From Streptomyces sp. NBC_01498 (lineage in GTDB: Bacteria > Actinomycetota > Actinomycetes > Streptomycetales > Streptomycetaceae), in assembly GCF_036327775.1 (NCBI RefSeq), contig NZ_CP109598.1:3906001-3970000 (forward strand): a stretch of 64,000 nt of DNA, given 5' to 3'. The notes beneath the pieces are model-generated. The model saw only the letters and a list, made by a program, of their open reading frames with translations, made no database searches and was not told the DNA's origin. The stretch's first letter is position 1. Every line of letters starts with the position of its first letter. A program made the translations under genes and the position numbers. Below, in pieces: positions 18,518 to 27,153 of this stretch.

Positions 18518-18628
18518 TCAACTGGTCAGAAGTCCGGCGGCGATCGCGCCGAGGACGAGAGCGACGAGTATGAAGTCGCGCTCCGGGCCGGTGAGTTGGG
18601 CGGCTGCGGCAATGGCTGTGGTCGTCAC
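18518..18628 (-). CDS. Very small membrane peptide coupled to the ATPase gene
   Basis: 36 residues (VTTTAIAAAAQLTGPERDFI then a hydrophobic run LVALVLGAIAAGLLTS). The GTG overlaps the stop of the upstream anti-sigma-like ATPase by GTGA (18625-18628), which is strong evidence for translation. A single transmembrane segment occupies the last 16-18 residues. Small hydrophobic ORFs in this position are seen in Streptomyces XRE/DUF397/ATPase loci; function unknown. Confidence 0.65.
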   Translation of the reverse strand: MTTTAIAAAAQLTGPERDFILVALVLGAIAAGLLTS

Positions 18629-19086
18629 GAGGGCATCTCCGGCCGTGCCAGGGTGAACCAGACGGCCTTGTAGCTGGGGCTCGGTCCCCCGTAGATGGTC
18701 GAACCCCACGTCTCGGCGAGCCGGTCCAGCAGGAACACGCCCTGTCCGCAGCCGAGTTCCTGCTCGGTGGGGGTGAGGTTCGGTACCGGCAGGGACCAGG
18801 GCATGTCGTCCGTCACGTAGACCGCGACCTGCTTCCGGTTGACCGCGACGGTTACTCCGATCAGGTGAGTTCGCGTGTGCCGGTGCGCGTTGGTGACCAA
18901 CTCGGTGACGCAGAGCCGCGCGTCGTCGGCGAGAGCGTCGTGCCTGCTGACGTGGAGCAGGGTGGCCAGGAACTCCCGCGCGATCTTGGGCGCGTTGGCC
19001 GTGTTCGGCACGGTGAGGCGGTACGTCTCGCCGCCCTGCGGGGGCGAAGGTGGAGGTGGTACGGGGGTGAGGGTGGGGGTGGGCAT
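18625..19086 (-). CDS. HATPase_c/RsbW-like ATP-binding protein
   Basis: 153 residues. GHKL ATPase of the anti-sigma/regulatory type: N-box VTELVTNAHRHTRT with Glu and Asn for ATP/Mg binding, G1 region VYVTDDMPWSL, and G2 box ELGCGQGVFLLDRLAETWG. Pro/Thr-rich head before residue 20. ATG 19086 has GGGAG five bases upstream. It is divergent from the XRE gene at 19283. ATPase, XRE-DUF5753 and DUF397 genes form the AbaA/WhiJ-type regulatory modules of Streptomyces that affect development or secondary metabolism. Confidence 0.85.
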   Translation of the reverse strand: MPTPTLTPVPPPPSPPQGGETYRLTVPNTANAPKIAREFLATLLHVSRHDALADDARLCVTELVTNAHRHTRTHLIGVTVAVNRKQVAVYVTDDMPWSLPVPNLTPTEQELGCGQGVFLLDRLAETWGSTIYGGPSPSYKAVWFTLARPEMPS

Positions 19087-19282
19087 GTCGTCTCCCAACA
19101 TGGGGTCCGGACTTGGGCGCACACGTGCGGCGGCGCTTCGGGCCGCTGGTGCGGAGCGCGGTGCTGAGAGGGACAGTACCCCCCTGTCCATCACTTGTGG
19201 TACCAGGTCAACTATTATGTGTAGCGAGTGGATTGTGATGGGGCCGCAGGTCAGACTGTGGCGCGACTGTGAGGAGAGGCCG

Positions 19283-20134
19283 ATGGCACCAAGGAAGGCA
19301 CTTACGGCGAGGCAGCGCCGACTGGGTGCCGAGCTTCGCAAGATCCGGGAGCACACGGGCCTTTCCATCACCCAGGCGGCTGAAGTTCTGGGCACGGACC
19401 GCACCACCATCAGCAACACCGAATCCGGCCGGTTCGGTGTGAGTCCGGAGCGCGTACGTGCCTGGGCCGGCCACTACGCGTGCCCCGACGCCGCCTATGT
19501 GGACGCGCTCGCCACGATGGCGGCGGAGCGCATAAACGGCTGGTGGGAGGACTATCGGGAGGACCTTGCCAGCGGTGCGCTCGACCTTGCCGAGTTGGAG
19601 CACCACGCCGTCGCCATCCGGTGCGTGCAGATCGTCTACATGCCGGGGCTGTTGCAGAACGAGGACTACGCACGTGCTGTATTTGCGGAAGTCGTACCGC
19701 CGTTCAGTTCGTCGAGCCAGCGTCGCCGCCTTTCGCATCGGCTGAAGCGACGGGATGTGCTCGACCGGGAGGACTCGCCTAACTGCACTTTCCTGATCCA
19801 CGAGGCGGCGTTGCGGATGACCTTCGGTGGTTCCGACGTCTCGCGGGGCCAACTCGAATATCTGCTCAATCAGTCCGAGCGTGACAACGTCATTGTCCGC
19901 GTCATCCCGTTCGCGGCCGGCGGTTTCCCCGAGAGCGGCAGTTCGACACAATACGTCTACGGTCCTGTTCCGCAGCTCGACACGGTCCAGACGGACACCC
20001 CGACCGGCCCCGCGTTCCTGGATGCTGAGACGCGTCTTGCGAACTATCGGGCTGTGTTGGACCGGATCGAGGAGCGTTCGCTCGATCCCGAGCGTTCACG
20101 AGACTTCATTCGCGGAATCGCACAACAAGTATGA
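19283..20134 (+). CDS. XRE-family regulator with DUF5753 domain
   Basis: 283 residues. HTH_31/XRE domain at about 10-65 (LGAELRKIREHTGLSITQAA, VLGTDRTTISNTESGRFGV). The DUF5753 effector domain follows, with IRCVQIVYMPGLLQNEDYAR and HEAALRMTFGGSDVSRGQLE, and ends near FIRGIAQQV. ATG 19283 has GGAG upstream. It is followed after 13 bases by a DUF397 gene and diverges from the ATPase, so all belong to one WhiJ-like module. DUF397 partners are thought to modulate the XRE protein. Confidence 0.9.
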   Translation: MAPRKALTARQRRLGAELRKIREHTGLSITQAAEVLGTDRTTISNTESGRFGVSPERVRAWAGHYACPDAAYVDALATMAAERINGWWEDYREDLASGALDLAELEHHAVAIRCVQIVYMPGLLQNEDYARAVFAEVVPPFSSSSQRRRLSHRLKRRDVLDREDSPNCTFLIHEAALRMTFGGSDVSRGQLEYLLNQSERDNVIVRVIPFAAGGFPESGSSTQYVYGPVPQLDTVQTDTPTGPAFLDAETRLANYRAVLDRIEERSLDPERSRDFIRGIAQQV

Positions 20135-20147
20135 AGGCGTGAGAACC

Positions 20148-20342
20148 ATGGACATTCAGTGGCGAAAGTCGACCAAATCGTCTGGCCCCGACGGTAACAA
20201 CTGTCTCGAACTGGCCGAGCACGGCGGCGAGATCCTGATGCGGGAGAGCGACAACCCTGGCGTGGTCATCCACACCACCCGAGCCAAGCTGCGTGCGTTC
20301 CTCGATGGTGCGAAGGAGGGCGAGTTCGACAACTTCGCCTGA
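20148..20342 (+). CDS. DUF397 domain protein
   Basis: 64 residues, classical DUF397: WRKSTKSSGPDGNNCLELAE, then ILMRESDNPGVVIHTTRAKL and a terminal LRAFLDGAKEGEFDNF. Starts 13 bases after the XRE stop, hence cotranscribed. Role: small partner (possible antagonist) of the XRE-DUF5753 regulator, as known for the WhiJ family. Confidence 0.9.
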   Translation: MDIQWRKSTKSSGPDGNNCLELAEHGGEILMRESDNPGVVIHTTRAKLRAFLDGAKEGEFDNFA

Positions 20343-20359
20343 CGCGCGGCGTGTTCATG

Positions 20360-20396
20360 ACGGGCGGCTCTCACCGGCGCAGGTGAGGCCGCCCGT
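20360..20396 (+). terminator. Terminator after DUF397
   Basis: About 15-bp stem with one bulge (20360-20375 with 20382-20396) and a short loop, 18 bases after the DUF397 stop. Confidence 0.8.
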
Positions 20397-20587
20397 TGGC
20401 TGTTTCTGTATCACTCGTTAGAGGTAAACGCTTGATACCAAGTCGCAGCAAACGCTAACTTCGAGGCATCGCTCCCCGCTTCTGCGCCAGTCGGGGAGGG
20501 ATACGAAGGGCCGCCCCCTGCTCACCCGCTCGTCACGCCGGCGGCAGGCAGGGGGCGGCTTCCGCGACACACTCAGGAGGTTCCGGC

Positions 20588-20962
20588 ATGCCCTGTGCTG
20601 ATCGGCCGCTCGCCGCGTTCTGGCTGGAGCGGACCGTGTACGAGTCGCTCGACGCCGACAGCCGCTCCCGCGTGTCGCGGCGCTCCGTGGCTGATCCGGC
20701 CGAGGCGATCCGTGCCATCAGGGTCGATGTGCGCGCGCTCGCGGACGAGTTGGGGCCCGCCGAGCGTGAACGGGCCCTGCGGTGGACCGGGTTCGGCGGG
20801 TCCCTGGGGGCCGTCGCGGCGCTGCACCGGGGTGAGGCGTGCGGGTTTTCGCTCAGCGGTGAGGGGCGGTGGTGGGAGTGGACCGTGCAGCCGTACCCGG
20901 CCTTCGACGGGAAGCGCGCGTCCCTCCTGCCCTGGGCCTCCCACGGTGGCCCGGCCCGATGA
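20588..20962 (+). CDS. Unknown protein, 124 residues
   Basis: Not recognised with certainty. A strong AGGAGG precedes the ATG by seven bases. The sequence is soluble and moderately charged; WTGFGGSLGAVAALHRGEAC and the tail GEGRWWEWTVQPYPAFDGKR stand out. No signal peptide or TM segment. A promoter-like TTGATA (about 20431) and TAACTT lie upstream in a distinctly AT-richer patch. It sits between the DUF397 terminator and a small ORF, in a region of lineage-specific genes. Confidence 0.7.
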   Translation: MPCADRPLAAFWLERTVYESLDADSRSRVSRRSVADPAEAIRAIRVDVRALADELGPAERERALRWTGFGGSLGAVAALHRGEACGFSLSGEGRWWEWTVQPYPAFDGKRASLLPWASHGGPAR

Positions 20963-20985
20963 GGCCGAGGCCCCGGTGAAAAGCG

Positions 20986-21034
20986 TCCGCCCCGACCGGT
21001 GAGAACCCTGGACAGGTCGAGTGGTCGGGGCGGA
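20986..21034 (+). ncRNA. Long-loop hairpin between two small genes (terminator or leader)
   Basis: Perfect 12-bp stem (20986-20997 with 21023-21034) closing a 25-base loop. It follows the stop at 20962 by 24 bases and precedes the 68-residue ORF by about 95 bases. A simple terminator is most likely, but the loop size also permits a structured 5' leader. Confidence 0.4.
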
Positions 21035-21127
21035 TGACCGAACCCGCGAGGCTCACGCCTCGCGGCACGCCGGTCGCGCCGTCGACGGTACGGCGGCGTG
21101 ACCTCTCGCGAAAGAGGAGGTCCGCAC

Positions 21128-21334
21128 ATGAGTGCGCAGACTGTCGATACGTACGAGACCCGCACGCCGGACGCGGAGGAGTGGCGGGGCGTCCCGTTCC
21201 GCCACCCGCTGGACGTGTCCCTCGGAGTCCCGGCCATGGCGGCTGCGGCGGACGACGGCGGCAAGCACGACGGGGGCCCCAAGCCTCCCGAGGCGCCACG
21301 CGACCCCGCCCCGAGCGGTGGGGGCGACAAGTAG
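21128..21334 (+). CDS. Small acidic protein, 68 residues, unknown
   Basis: Excellent ribosome-binding site (AGAGGAGG seven bases before the ATG). The protein has an N-terminal half with EEWRGVPFRHPLDVSLGVPA and a low-complexity C-terminal half rich in Gly, Pro, Asp and Lys. No Cys, no membrane segment. The leader/tail shape resembles a peptide precursor, but no modification enzyme is adjacent, so I do not call it a RiPP. Confidence 0.6.
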   Translation: MSAQTVDTYETRTPDAEEWRGVPFRHPLDVSLGVPAMAAAADDGGKHDGGPKPPEAPRDPAPSGGGDK

Positions 21335-21500
21335 TCCCCACCCGTAACCGGCAGCACCGGCAGTACTGACAGCAGGGCTTGGGGTCCGCAGATCGGCGGG
21401 CCCCGGGTCTTTCGGCGCTCGGTCTTTCGGCCCCCGCGCCACCGCGCGCGCCCTGTTCGGGTCTGTTGGATTGTGTCGCGTACACGCCATACTTCGGCGC

Positions 21501-22448
21501 ATGGTCACAGACAGCGGCACAACTCCCCCCACCAGTACTGGACTTGCGCGCCGAGGAATGCTCGCCGGCGCCCTCGCGCTCTCCGCCACCGCCCTCGTCG
21601 GTACGGGCTCCGCCACAGCGGCCACCGCGCCGCCCGCGAAGACGCTCCGCCCCACGACACGGCGCGTACTCGCCCCCGCCGACTGGCTCGCCGGAATCGG
21701 CGACTCCACCCCCGTGCAGAGACTGACCCTCCCCGGCACCCACAACTCCGGCGCACGCAGCGGCGGTCTGTGGGTGGCGTGCCAAGGGACCACCATCGCC
21801 GAGCAGTTGAACAGCGGTGTGCGGTTCCTGGACGTGCGGTGCCGGGCGTTCGAGAACGCGTTCCCGATCCATCACGCCGCGTACTACCAGAACCTCAACT
21901 TCGACGACGTCCTCACCGCCTGCCGTGACTTCCTCCGCGCGCACCCCTCCGAGACCGTCCTGATGCGCCTCAAGCAGGAGTATTCGACCGAGAGCGACGC
22001 CGAGTTCCGGCGCATCTTCGACACCTATCTCGACGGGAAGGGCTGGCGGTCCCTCTTCCGGCTCGACAGCAACCTGCCCGCGCTCGGCGAGGCACGCGGC
22101 AAGGTCGTGCTGCTCGCGGACAACGGCGGGCTGCCCGGTGTGCGGTACGGGGACGGCGGCCTGTTCGACATCCAGGACGACTACCAGGCCGAGCCGGGCG
22201 CCAAGTACCCCAAGATCGAGGCGCACTTCCGCAAGGCGGCGACGCAGCCCGGCAAGCAGTTCATCAACTTCGTCAGTACGGCCGCCCTGCTGCCGCCGCG
22301 CTGGAACTCCGACCGGCTGAACCCGCAGGTGCACACGCTGCTCGACGGGTCCCAGGGCGCCGGGTGGCGCGGGCTCGGCATCGTGCCGCTGGACTTCCCG
22401 GAGACCAGGGCCGGGCTGGTGGACTCGCTGATCCGGCACAACGGCTGA
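21501..22448 (+). CDS. Secreted PI-PLC-X domain phosphodiesterase
   Basis: 315 residues. Twin-arginine signal LARRGMLAGALALSATALVG at about 12-31, ending near TAA. The PI-PLC-like barrel begins LPGTHNSGA, with the first catalytic His. RFLDVRCRAF follows, and then FPIHHAAYYQNLNF, with the second catalytic His. RFDxR-type and E/LMRLKQEY segments also fit. Bacterial enzymes of this group cleave phosphatidylinositol or glycerophosphoinositol without calcium. Start chosen at MVTDSGTTPPTSTG; the upstream extension disrupts the signal peptide. Single gene. Confidence 0.88.
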   Translation: MVTDSGTTPPTSTGLARRGMLAGALALSATALVGTGSATAATAPPAKTLRPTTRRVLAPADWLAGIGDSTPVQRLTLPGTHNSGARSGGLWVACQGTTIAEQLNSGVRFLDVRCRAFENAFPIHHAAYYQNLNFDDVLTACRDFLRAHPSETVLMRLKQEYSTESDAEFRRIFDTYLDGKGWRSLFRLDSNLPALGEARGKVVLLADNGGLPGVRYGDGGLFDIQDDYQAEPGAKYPKIEAHFRKAATQPGKQFINFVSTAALLPPRWNSDRLNPQVHTLLDGSQGAGWRGLGIVPLDFPETRAGLVDSLIRHNG

Positions 22449-22450
22449 GG

Positions 22451-22483
22451 CCGGGGCAGGCCGGGGCAGGCCGGGGCAGGCCG
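22451..22483. repeat. 10-bp tandem repeat (GCCGGGGCAG)
   Basis: About three and a half copies directly after the PI-PLC stop. Confidence 0.8.
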
Positions 22484-22518
22484 GTGCCCGTCGGCCGGGC
22501 CGGGGGCCCGCGCCCTGC

Positions 22519-22552
22519 GCCCTGCTCCCGTCGGCCGGGCCGGGAGCAGGGC
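22519..22552. terminator. Terminator hairpin after the PI-PLC gene
   Basis: Perfect 12-bp stem (22519-22530 with 22541-22552) and a ten-base loop. Confidence 0.75.
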
Positions 22553-22857
22553 CCGCGCCCGGCCCGGCCGGGTTGATCGCGGGGGCCGGCGCGTAGGCCG
22601 ACTCCGGCTCCCCGCCGTACGGGCGGGGGCCGGGGCGTGGGCCCAACTCCCGTTCCCCGCAACACGGGTGGGAAGCTCTCCCCGGTGATCCGATCCCCGC
22701 CGCATACGGCGCGGGGGACGACGCCGTGCCGGGCCGGTCCGACGTCGAGGCGACGGACCGGCCCGGCAGAGCGGCCCGCGCGCCCCGGCCCGGCGGGCGC
22801 CCGAGCAGACGAGCGCCCCAGGGCCCGAGGGCCCCGAACGGACAAGAGGACACAGCG

Positions 22858-23418
22858 ATGTCGCGATTCACCCTGCCCCCCGAGGACGTACTGCGCGCCC
22901 GGGAGAAGCTCGTCCTGGACCACTTCCGCGACGAGGTGCGGCAGGACTGGGACGCGACCCTGTCGACGTTCCCGCATCCGCACTACGAACTGATCGCGCA
23001 GATGCTCGTCCACGACGGTGACAGCGACGTACGCGACTACTACGACGACACGCGCGTGGCCTTCCCCGACCAGGACCACGAGCTGATCGCGCTGCGCCAC
23101 AGCCACGACGCCGTGATCGTGGAGTTCTGGCTGCTGGGGACCCACAACGGGCCGCTGGGGAAGATACCGCCGACCGGCGGCCGTCATCGCACCCGCATGA
23201 CCGCGTACTTCGTCTTCGACGAGAACGAGAACCTCGTCACCGAGCGCGTCTACTTCGACCAGCTCACCATCCTCAAGCAGCTCGTCGGCGGCCTCGACAA
23301 ACGGAAGCCCGGCGATCTGCTCACGCTCGCGAAGGCCGTCAAGGGTGCGCTGTCCATGGCCGGTTCGGAGCCCGACCCGAGGCTGCTGGACACCACCGAG
23401 CCGGACCTCACCGACTGA
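22858..23418 (+). CDS. SnoaL/NTF2-like fold protein
   Basis: 186 residues. The NTF2-like fold is suggested by VLDHFRDEVRQDWDATLSTF (helix with paired aromatic and His), then HPHYELIAQMLVHDG, VRDYYDDTRVAFPD, VIVEFWLLGTHNGPL and MTAYFVFDENENLVTERVYFD. This is the SnoaL-like ester cyclase signature pattern. Substrate unknown; possibly a hydratase, cyclase or small-molecule binding protein. No neighbours indicate a pathway. It converges with the sensor kinase gene on the opposite strand (25-base gap). Confidence 0.75.
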   Translation: MSRFTLPPEDVLRAREKLVLDHFRDEVRQDWDATLSTFPHPHYELIAQMLVHDGDSDVRDYYDDTRVAFPDQDHELIALRHSHDAVIVEFWLLGTHNGPLGKIPPTGGRHRTRMTAYFVFDENENLVTERVYFDQLTILKQLVGGLDKRKPGDLLTLAKAVKGALSMAGSEPDPRLLDTTEPDLTD

Positions 23419-23442
23419 CCCGCCGCCAACAGGCGCCGTCCG

Positions 23443-24858
23443 TCAGGGAGTTGTCGGCGGCGGGGTCGACGCGCCCGGGATACGGATCGAGGCCACCGTG
23501 CCACCGCCGGCCGCCGGACTCAGCGCGATCTCGCCGCCCGTCTGCTGGAGGGTGCGCGCCACGATCGACAGGCCCAGGCCCGAGCCCGGCAGCGCGCGGG
23601 CCGACGGGGAGCGCCAGAACCGCTCGAAGACGTGCGGCAGTTCGTCGGCCGGGATGCCGGGGCCGTGGTCCCGTACCGTCAACTCCCCCCGGGAGCTGAG
23701 GGCGACCTCCACGGCCGCGCCCGGCGGGCTGAACTTCACCGCGTTGTCCAGGACGTTGACGAGCGCCCGCTCCAGCGCGGCCGGTTCGGCCCGTACGTAC
23801 CAGGGGTGCAACGCCACCTCGATGGTCAGGTCCGGTCCGCGCAGCCGGGCGCGTTCCAGGGCGCTCTCGACGATCGTGTGCAGCGCGACGACCTGGAGCG
23901 GGCCCGGGGCGAGGGCGTCCGGGCGGGACAGCTCCTGGAGGTCGCCGATCAGCGAGGCCAGCTCCGTCATCTGCGCCTTCACCGACGCCATCAGCGCCGT
24001 ACGGTCCTCCGGGGGCAGCGCGCGGCCCGTCTCCTCGCTGCGGGCGAGGAGCTCCACGTTCGTACGCAGGGAGGTCAGCGGCGTACGCAACTCGTGGCCC
24101 GCGTCGGCGATCAGCCGCGCCTGACGGTCGCGCGACGAGGCGAGCGCCGCCGTCATGGAGTTGAAGGAGCGGGAGAGCCGGGCGATCTCGTCCTCGCCCT
24201 CGGCGGGGATGCGCAGGCTCAGGTCCTCGGTCCGCGCGACGTGCTCGACCGCGCGCGTCAGCCCGTCGACCGGGCGCAGACCGGTCCTGGCGATCCACAG
24301 CCCGGCCGCGCCCGCGCCGATGACACCGATGCCCGCCACGGCGGTCAGCAGCAGGGCGAGCCGGTTGAGGGAGGAGTCGATCTCGCCGAGCGGGCGGGAG
24401 ACGGAGACGGTGACCAGGGAACCCGCCGGGCCGAAGGGTTCCCGCTGCGTGTGGACGCGGACCGGGGCGCCGTCCTCGGTGGTGGAGTCGTGCAGGGCTT
24501 CCTGCTGCGTACCGCGCGCGACGGCCACGTCGGAGGCCTGGACCGTGACCGGCTGCGAGGAGGCGTCGACGCACCGGTTGCCGTTGTCGGCGACGACCTG
24601 GACGTACGCGAAGCCGGGATCGGCCGTCTCCGGGGGGCTCTGGCCCAGCGCGCACCGGCCCAGGGCGCCCTGCACCAGGCCGGCGGGGGCGGAGGTGTTG
24701 CGGAGCGAGTTGTCCAGCTCCGCCTCCAGCTGGGCGCGGGTCAGCAGCCAGCAGGTGACGGCCGCCGCCGCGACGGCGACGGCGACGGCGACGGCGACGA
24801 GCATCGCGAGGCGGGAGCGGAGGGGGAGCGTACGGAGGCGGTGGGCGAGGGGGGTCAC
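23443..24858 (-). CDS. Sensor histidine kinase (MprB-like)
   Basis: 471 residues. N-terminal TM about 17-40, an extracytoplasmic domain to about 160, second TM about 167-190, HAMP about 192-245, dimerisation/phosphoacceptor box [20 protein letters not shown] with His255, and an ATPase with N-box [13 protein letters not shown]1 [12 protein letters not shown] and G2 [13 protein letters not shown] 24858 overlaps the regulator stop (GTGA). It partners the response regulator encoded just upstream. The adjacent HtrA-like protease and the MprAB resemblance suggest an envelope-stress sensor. Confidence 0.9.
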   Translation of the reverse strand: MTPLAHRLRTLPLRSRLAMLVAVAVAVAVAAAAVTCWLLTRAQLEAELDNSLRNTSAPAGLVQGALGRCALGQSPPETADPGFAYVQVVADNGNRCVDASSQPVTVQASDVAVARGTQQEALHDSTTEDGAPVRVHTQREPFGPAGSLVTVSVSRPLGEIDSSLNRLALLLTAVAGIGVIGAGAAGLWIARTGLRPVDGLTRAVEHVARTEDLSLRIPAEGEDEIARLSRSFNSMTAALASSRDRQARLIADAGHELRTPLTSLRTNVELLARSEETGRALPPEDRTALMASVKAQMTELASLIGDLQELSRPDALAPGPLQVVALHTIVESALERARLRGPDLTIEVALHPWYVRAEPAALERALVNVLDNAVKFSPPGAAVEVALSSRGELTVRDHGPGIPADELPHVFERFWRSPSARALPGSGLGLSIVARTLQQTGGEIALSPAAGGGTVASIRIPGASTPPPTTP

Positions 24859-25685
24859 TGGGGGCCTCCGCTTCCCGGGCCCCCGGGCGTCGTACCCCCG
24901 GTGGTCGGGGTCACGGTGGTCGGGCCTCCGGTGGTCGGGCTGCCGCCGGCCGTCGGGGTGCCGCCGCCGTCGGCGCGGAGCGCGTAACCCACCCCGCGCA
25001 CCGTGTGCACGAGCCTCGGCTCGCCGCCGCTCTCGGTCTTGCGCCGCAGATACATCACGTACACGTCCAGTGAGTTGGAGCTGGGCTCGAAGTCGAAGCC
25101 CCAGACGGCCTTGAGGATCTGTTCCCGCGTCAGCACCTGGCGCGGGTGGGCCAGGAACATCTCCAGCAGCGTGAACTCGGTACGGGTCAGCTCCACCCGG
25201 CGCGTACCGCGCGTGACCTCGCGCGTCGCCAGGTCCATCCGCAGATCGGCGAAGGCCAGCGCGTCGTCCTTGGGGGCCTCGCCGCCCGCCCGGACCGCGT
25301 ACGAACTGCGCCGCAGCAGTGCCCTGATCCGGGCGAACAGCTCGTCCAGCTCGAACGGCTTCACCAGATAGTCGTCGGCGCCCGCGTCGAGCCCGGTGAC
25401 CCGGTCACCGACGGTGTCGCGGGCGGTGAGCATCAGGATCGGCACGGTCGAACCGGTGGCGCGCAGCCGCCGGGCCGCCGTCAGCCCGTCCATGCGCGGC
25501 ATCTGGATGTCGAGCACGATCAGGTCGGGCTGATAGGCGGCGGCCTTGGTCAGCGCGTCGACACCGTCGACGGCGACCTCGGTCCCGTAACCGTCGAAGG
25601 CGAGGCTGCGCTGGAGCGCCTCACGGACGGCGGGCTCGTCGTCGACGATCAGGACACGGTGCGGATCGCCTTCGGCGGGGCTCAT
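24855..25685 (-). CDS. Response regulator, OmpR family (MprA-like)
   Basis: 276 residues. Receiver: VLIVDDE at 11-17, phosphoacceptor Asp59 in [10 protein letters not shown], and [13 protein letters not shown]. Winged-helix DNA-binding domain: [65 protein letters not shown]. An unusual Thr/Gly/Pro-rich tail of about 33 residues follows the family's normal end. Transcribed with the kinase; likely regulates the neighbouring protease gene and itself. Confidence 0.92.
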   Translation of the reverse strand: MSPAEGDPHRVLIVDDEPAVREALQRSLAFDGYGTEVAVDGVDALTKAAAYQPDLIVLDIQMPRMDGLTAARRLRATGSTVPILMLTARDTVGDRVTGLDAGADDYLVKPFELDELFARIRALLRRSSYAVRAGGEAPKDDALAFADLRMDLATREVTRGTRRVELTRTEFTLLEMFLAHPRQVLTREQILKAVWGFDFEPSSNSLDVYVMYLRRKTESGGEPRLVHTVRGVGYALRADGGGTPTAGGSPTTGGPTTVTPTTGGTTPGGPGSGGPQ

Positions 25686-25792
25686 GGCGTCGCTCTTCCT
25701 GTGGGTGAACGGCTGCGGTCACGTCTGGGCCTGCGGGTACGGATACCGTCACGGCTCGGCTTCCGCTTCGGTCACGGGAGGCGCTGATACTG

Positions 25793-25886
25793 GCGTACCC
25801 GCGTACCCGCGTACCCGCGTACCCGCGTACCCGCGTACCCGCGTACCCGCGTACCCGCGTACCCGCGTACCCGCGTACCCGCGTAC
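25793..25886. repeat. Tandem repeat, 8-bp unit GCGTACCC x11.75
   Basis: Eleven perfect copies plus six bases, lying in the 240-base gap between the response regulator (minus) and the protease gene (minus). The length is not a multiple of three, so frames break and it is not coding. It is close to the response-regulator promoter region. Copy number is probably variable. Confidence 0.95.
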
Positions 25887-25926
25887 TCCCGGACGTCAGC
25901 GTCGCACGCGGGGCGCGTGGCCGGCC

Positions 25927-26979
25927 TCAGCCGCCGTTCCCGGCGCGCAGCGCGCCCAGGTCGGCCTTGACCGTGTTCACGGGGATGGAGAAGCCGAGGC
26001 CGACGCTGCCCGCCGAGGAACCGTCGCCGCCGTTCGCACTACTCGCGGAGAACATGGCCGAGTTGATGCCGACGATCTCGCCGTTCATGTTGATCAGCGC
26101 ACCGCCGGAGTTGCCGGGGTTCAGCGAGGCGTCGGTCTGGATCGCCTTGTACGTGGTGGTGGAGGAGCCCGTGTCGCCGTTGAACTGCCGTCCGCCGAAC
26201 TCGAACGGCCACTGGTCGTCGCCGCTGCCGCCCTGCTCCTGTTGCTGCTGACCCTGCTCCTTCGACACGGTGACGTCCCGGTCGAGGGCGGAGACGATGC
26301 CGCTGGTCACGGTGCCGGTCAGACCCTCGGGCGAGCCGATCGCCACGACCTGGTCGCCGACCCGCAGGCTGTCGGAGTCGCCGAGGACCGCCGTCTTGAG
26401 GCCGCTCGCGCCCTGGAGCTTGATCAGCGCGAGGTCCTTGCCGGGGCTGGCGCCGACGACGTCGGCGGTGTACGTCCTGCCGGTGCTCAGCTGCACCTTC
26501 ACGGTGTCCGCGCCCGCCACGACGTGGTTGTTGGTGATGATCTCGCCGTCGGCGGTGACGACCACACCCGAACCGGTGGACCGGCCCGAGGCGGACGACG
26601 CCTGGATCTCCACGATGGCGGGGGAGACGGCCGCCGCCACGCCCGCGACCGTGCCCTTGCTGCTCTGCGAGACGGTGGTGCCGCTGACGGGACTGCTCCC
26701 GGTCGCGGTGGAGTGGTCCGTCAGCGTCTCCGTCAGCGCGGCCGTACCACCGCCGACCACGGCCGCGACGATCGCGGCGGCGGCGAGCAGCAGCCCGACG
26801 GGGCGGCTGGGGCGGCGGGCATGACCGGGGCCGGAGCCGGGCGCGGGCACGGGGGCCGGAGCGGTGTGACCCCAGGTGGTGGTGGGGGCGTACGCGGGCG
26901 GCGGCGGGTAGCCGGGTCCGCTGCCGGAGTTCTGCTGATTCACGTCTTCGCCGCCGCTGCGACGCTGATTCTCGGTCAT
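25927..26979 (-). CDS. HtrA/PepD-like membrane-anchored serine protease without PDZ domain
   Basis: Trypsin-like serine protease, 350 residues. A cytoplasmic Pro-rich head (about 1-58), one TM segment (about 61-80) and a chymotrypsin-fold domain with the triad His152 (ITNNHVVAG), Asp182 (GKDLALIKL) and Ser291 (LNPGNSGGAL). A Gln-rich insertion (SKEQGQQQQEQGGSGDDQ) precedes the active-site Ser. The sequence ends soon after GFSIPVNTV, so the PDZ domain of typical HtrA is missing. Next to the MprAB-like pair; probably degrades damaged extracytoplasmic proteins. Confidence 0.9.
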   Translation of the reverse strand: MTENQRRSGGEDVNQQNSGSGPGYPPPPAYAPTTTWGHTAPAPVPAPGSGPGHARRPSRPVGLLLAAAAIVAAVVGGGTAALTETLTDHSTATGSSPVSGTTVSQSSKGTVAGVAAAVSPAIVEIQASSASGRSTGSGVVVTADGEIITNNHVVAGADTVKVQLSTGRTYTADVVGASPGKDLALIKLQGASGLKTAVLGDSDSLRVGDQVVAIGSPEGLTGTVTSGIVSALDRDVTVSKEQGQQQQEQGGSGDDQWPFEFGGRQFNGDTGSSTTTYKAIQTDASLNPGNSGGALINMNGEIVGINSAMFSASSANGGDGSSAGSVGLGFSIPVNTVKADLGALRAGNGG

Positions 26980-27153
26980 GCCACCGACCATCCGCCCCCT
27001 GGATGAGAGCCGTCTGAAGACGCCCTGAGAAGCCCGACAGAACCGCGTATGTCCCATATAAAGGCGCCCGGAACCGGCCGGTTGCACGAGGGTGGATCAC
27101 GGCTCAGGGTGAGTCAGGAAGGGCCCGTTCCGCTTATCCGTGAGGACTCCGCC

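Larger units (their letters stand above)
22449..22857. other. Gene-free region after the PI-PLC gene
   Basis: About 410 bases; contains a short tandem repeat and a terminator hairpin. Nothing coding was recognised. Confidence 0.5.

Noticed and set aside
21128..21334. 68-residue ORF considered as RiPP precursor
   Set aside because: No Cys, no recognisable core or recognition leader, and no modification or protease genes nearby.
25793..25886. 8-bp array considered as CRISPR or microsatellite gene
   Set aside because: Units are directly adjacent with no spacers and the unit is not a multiple of three; it is a simple tandem repeat.
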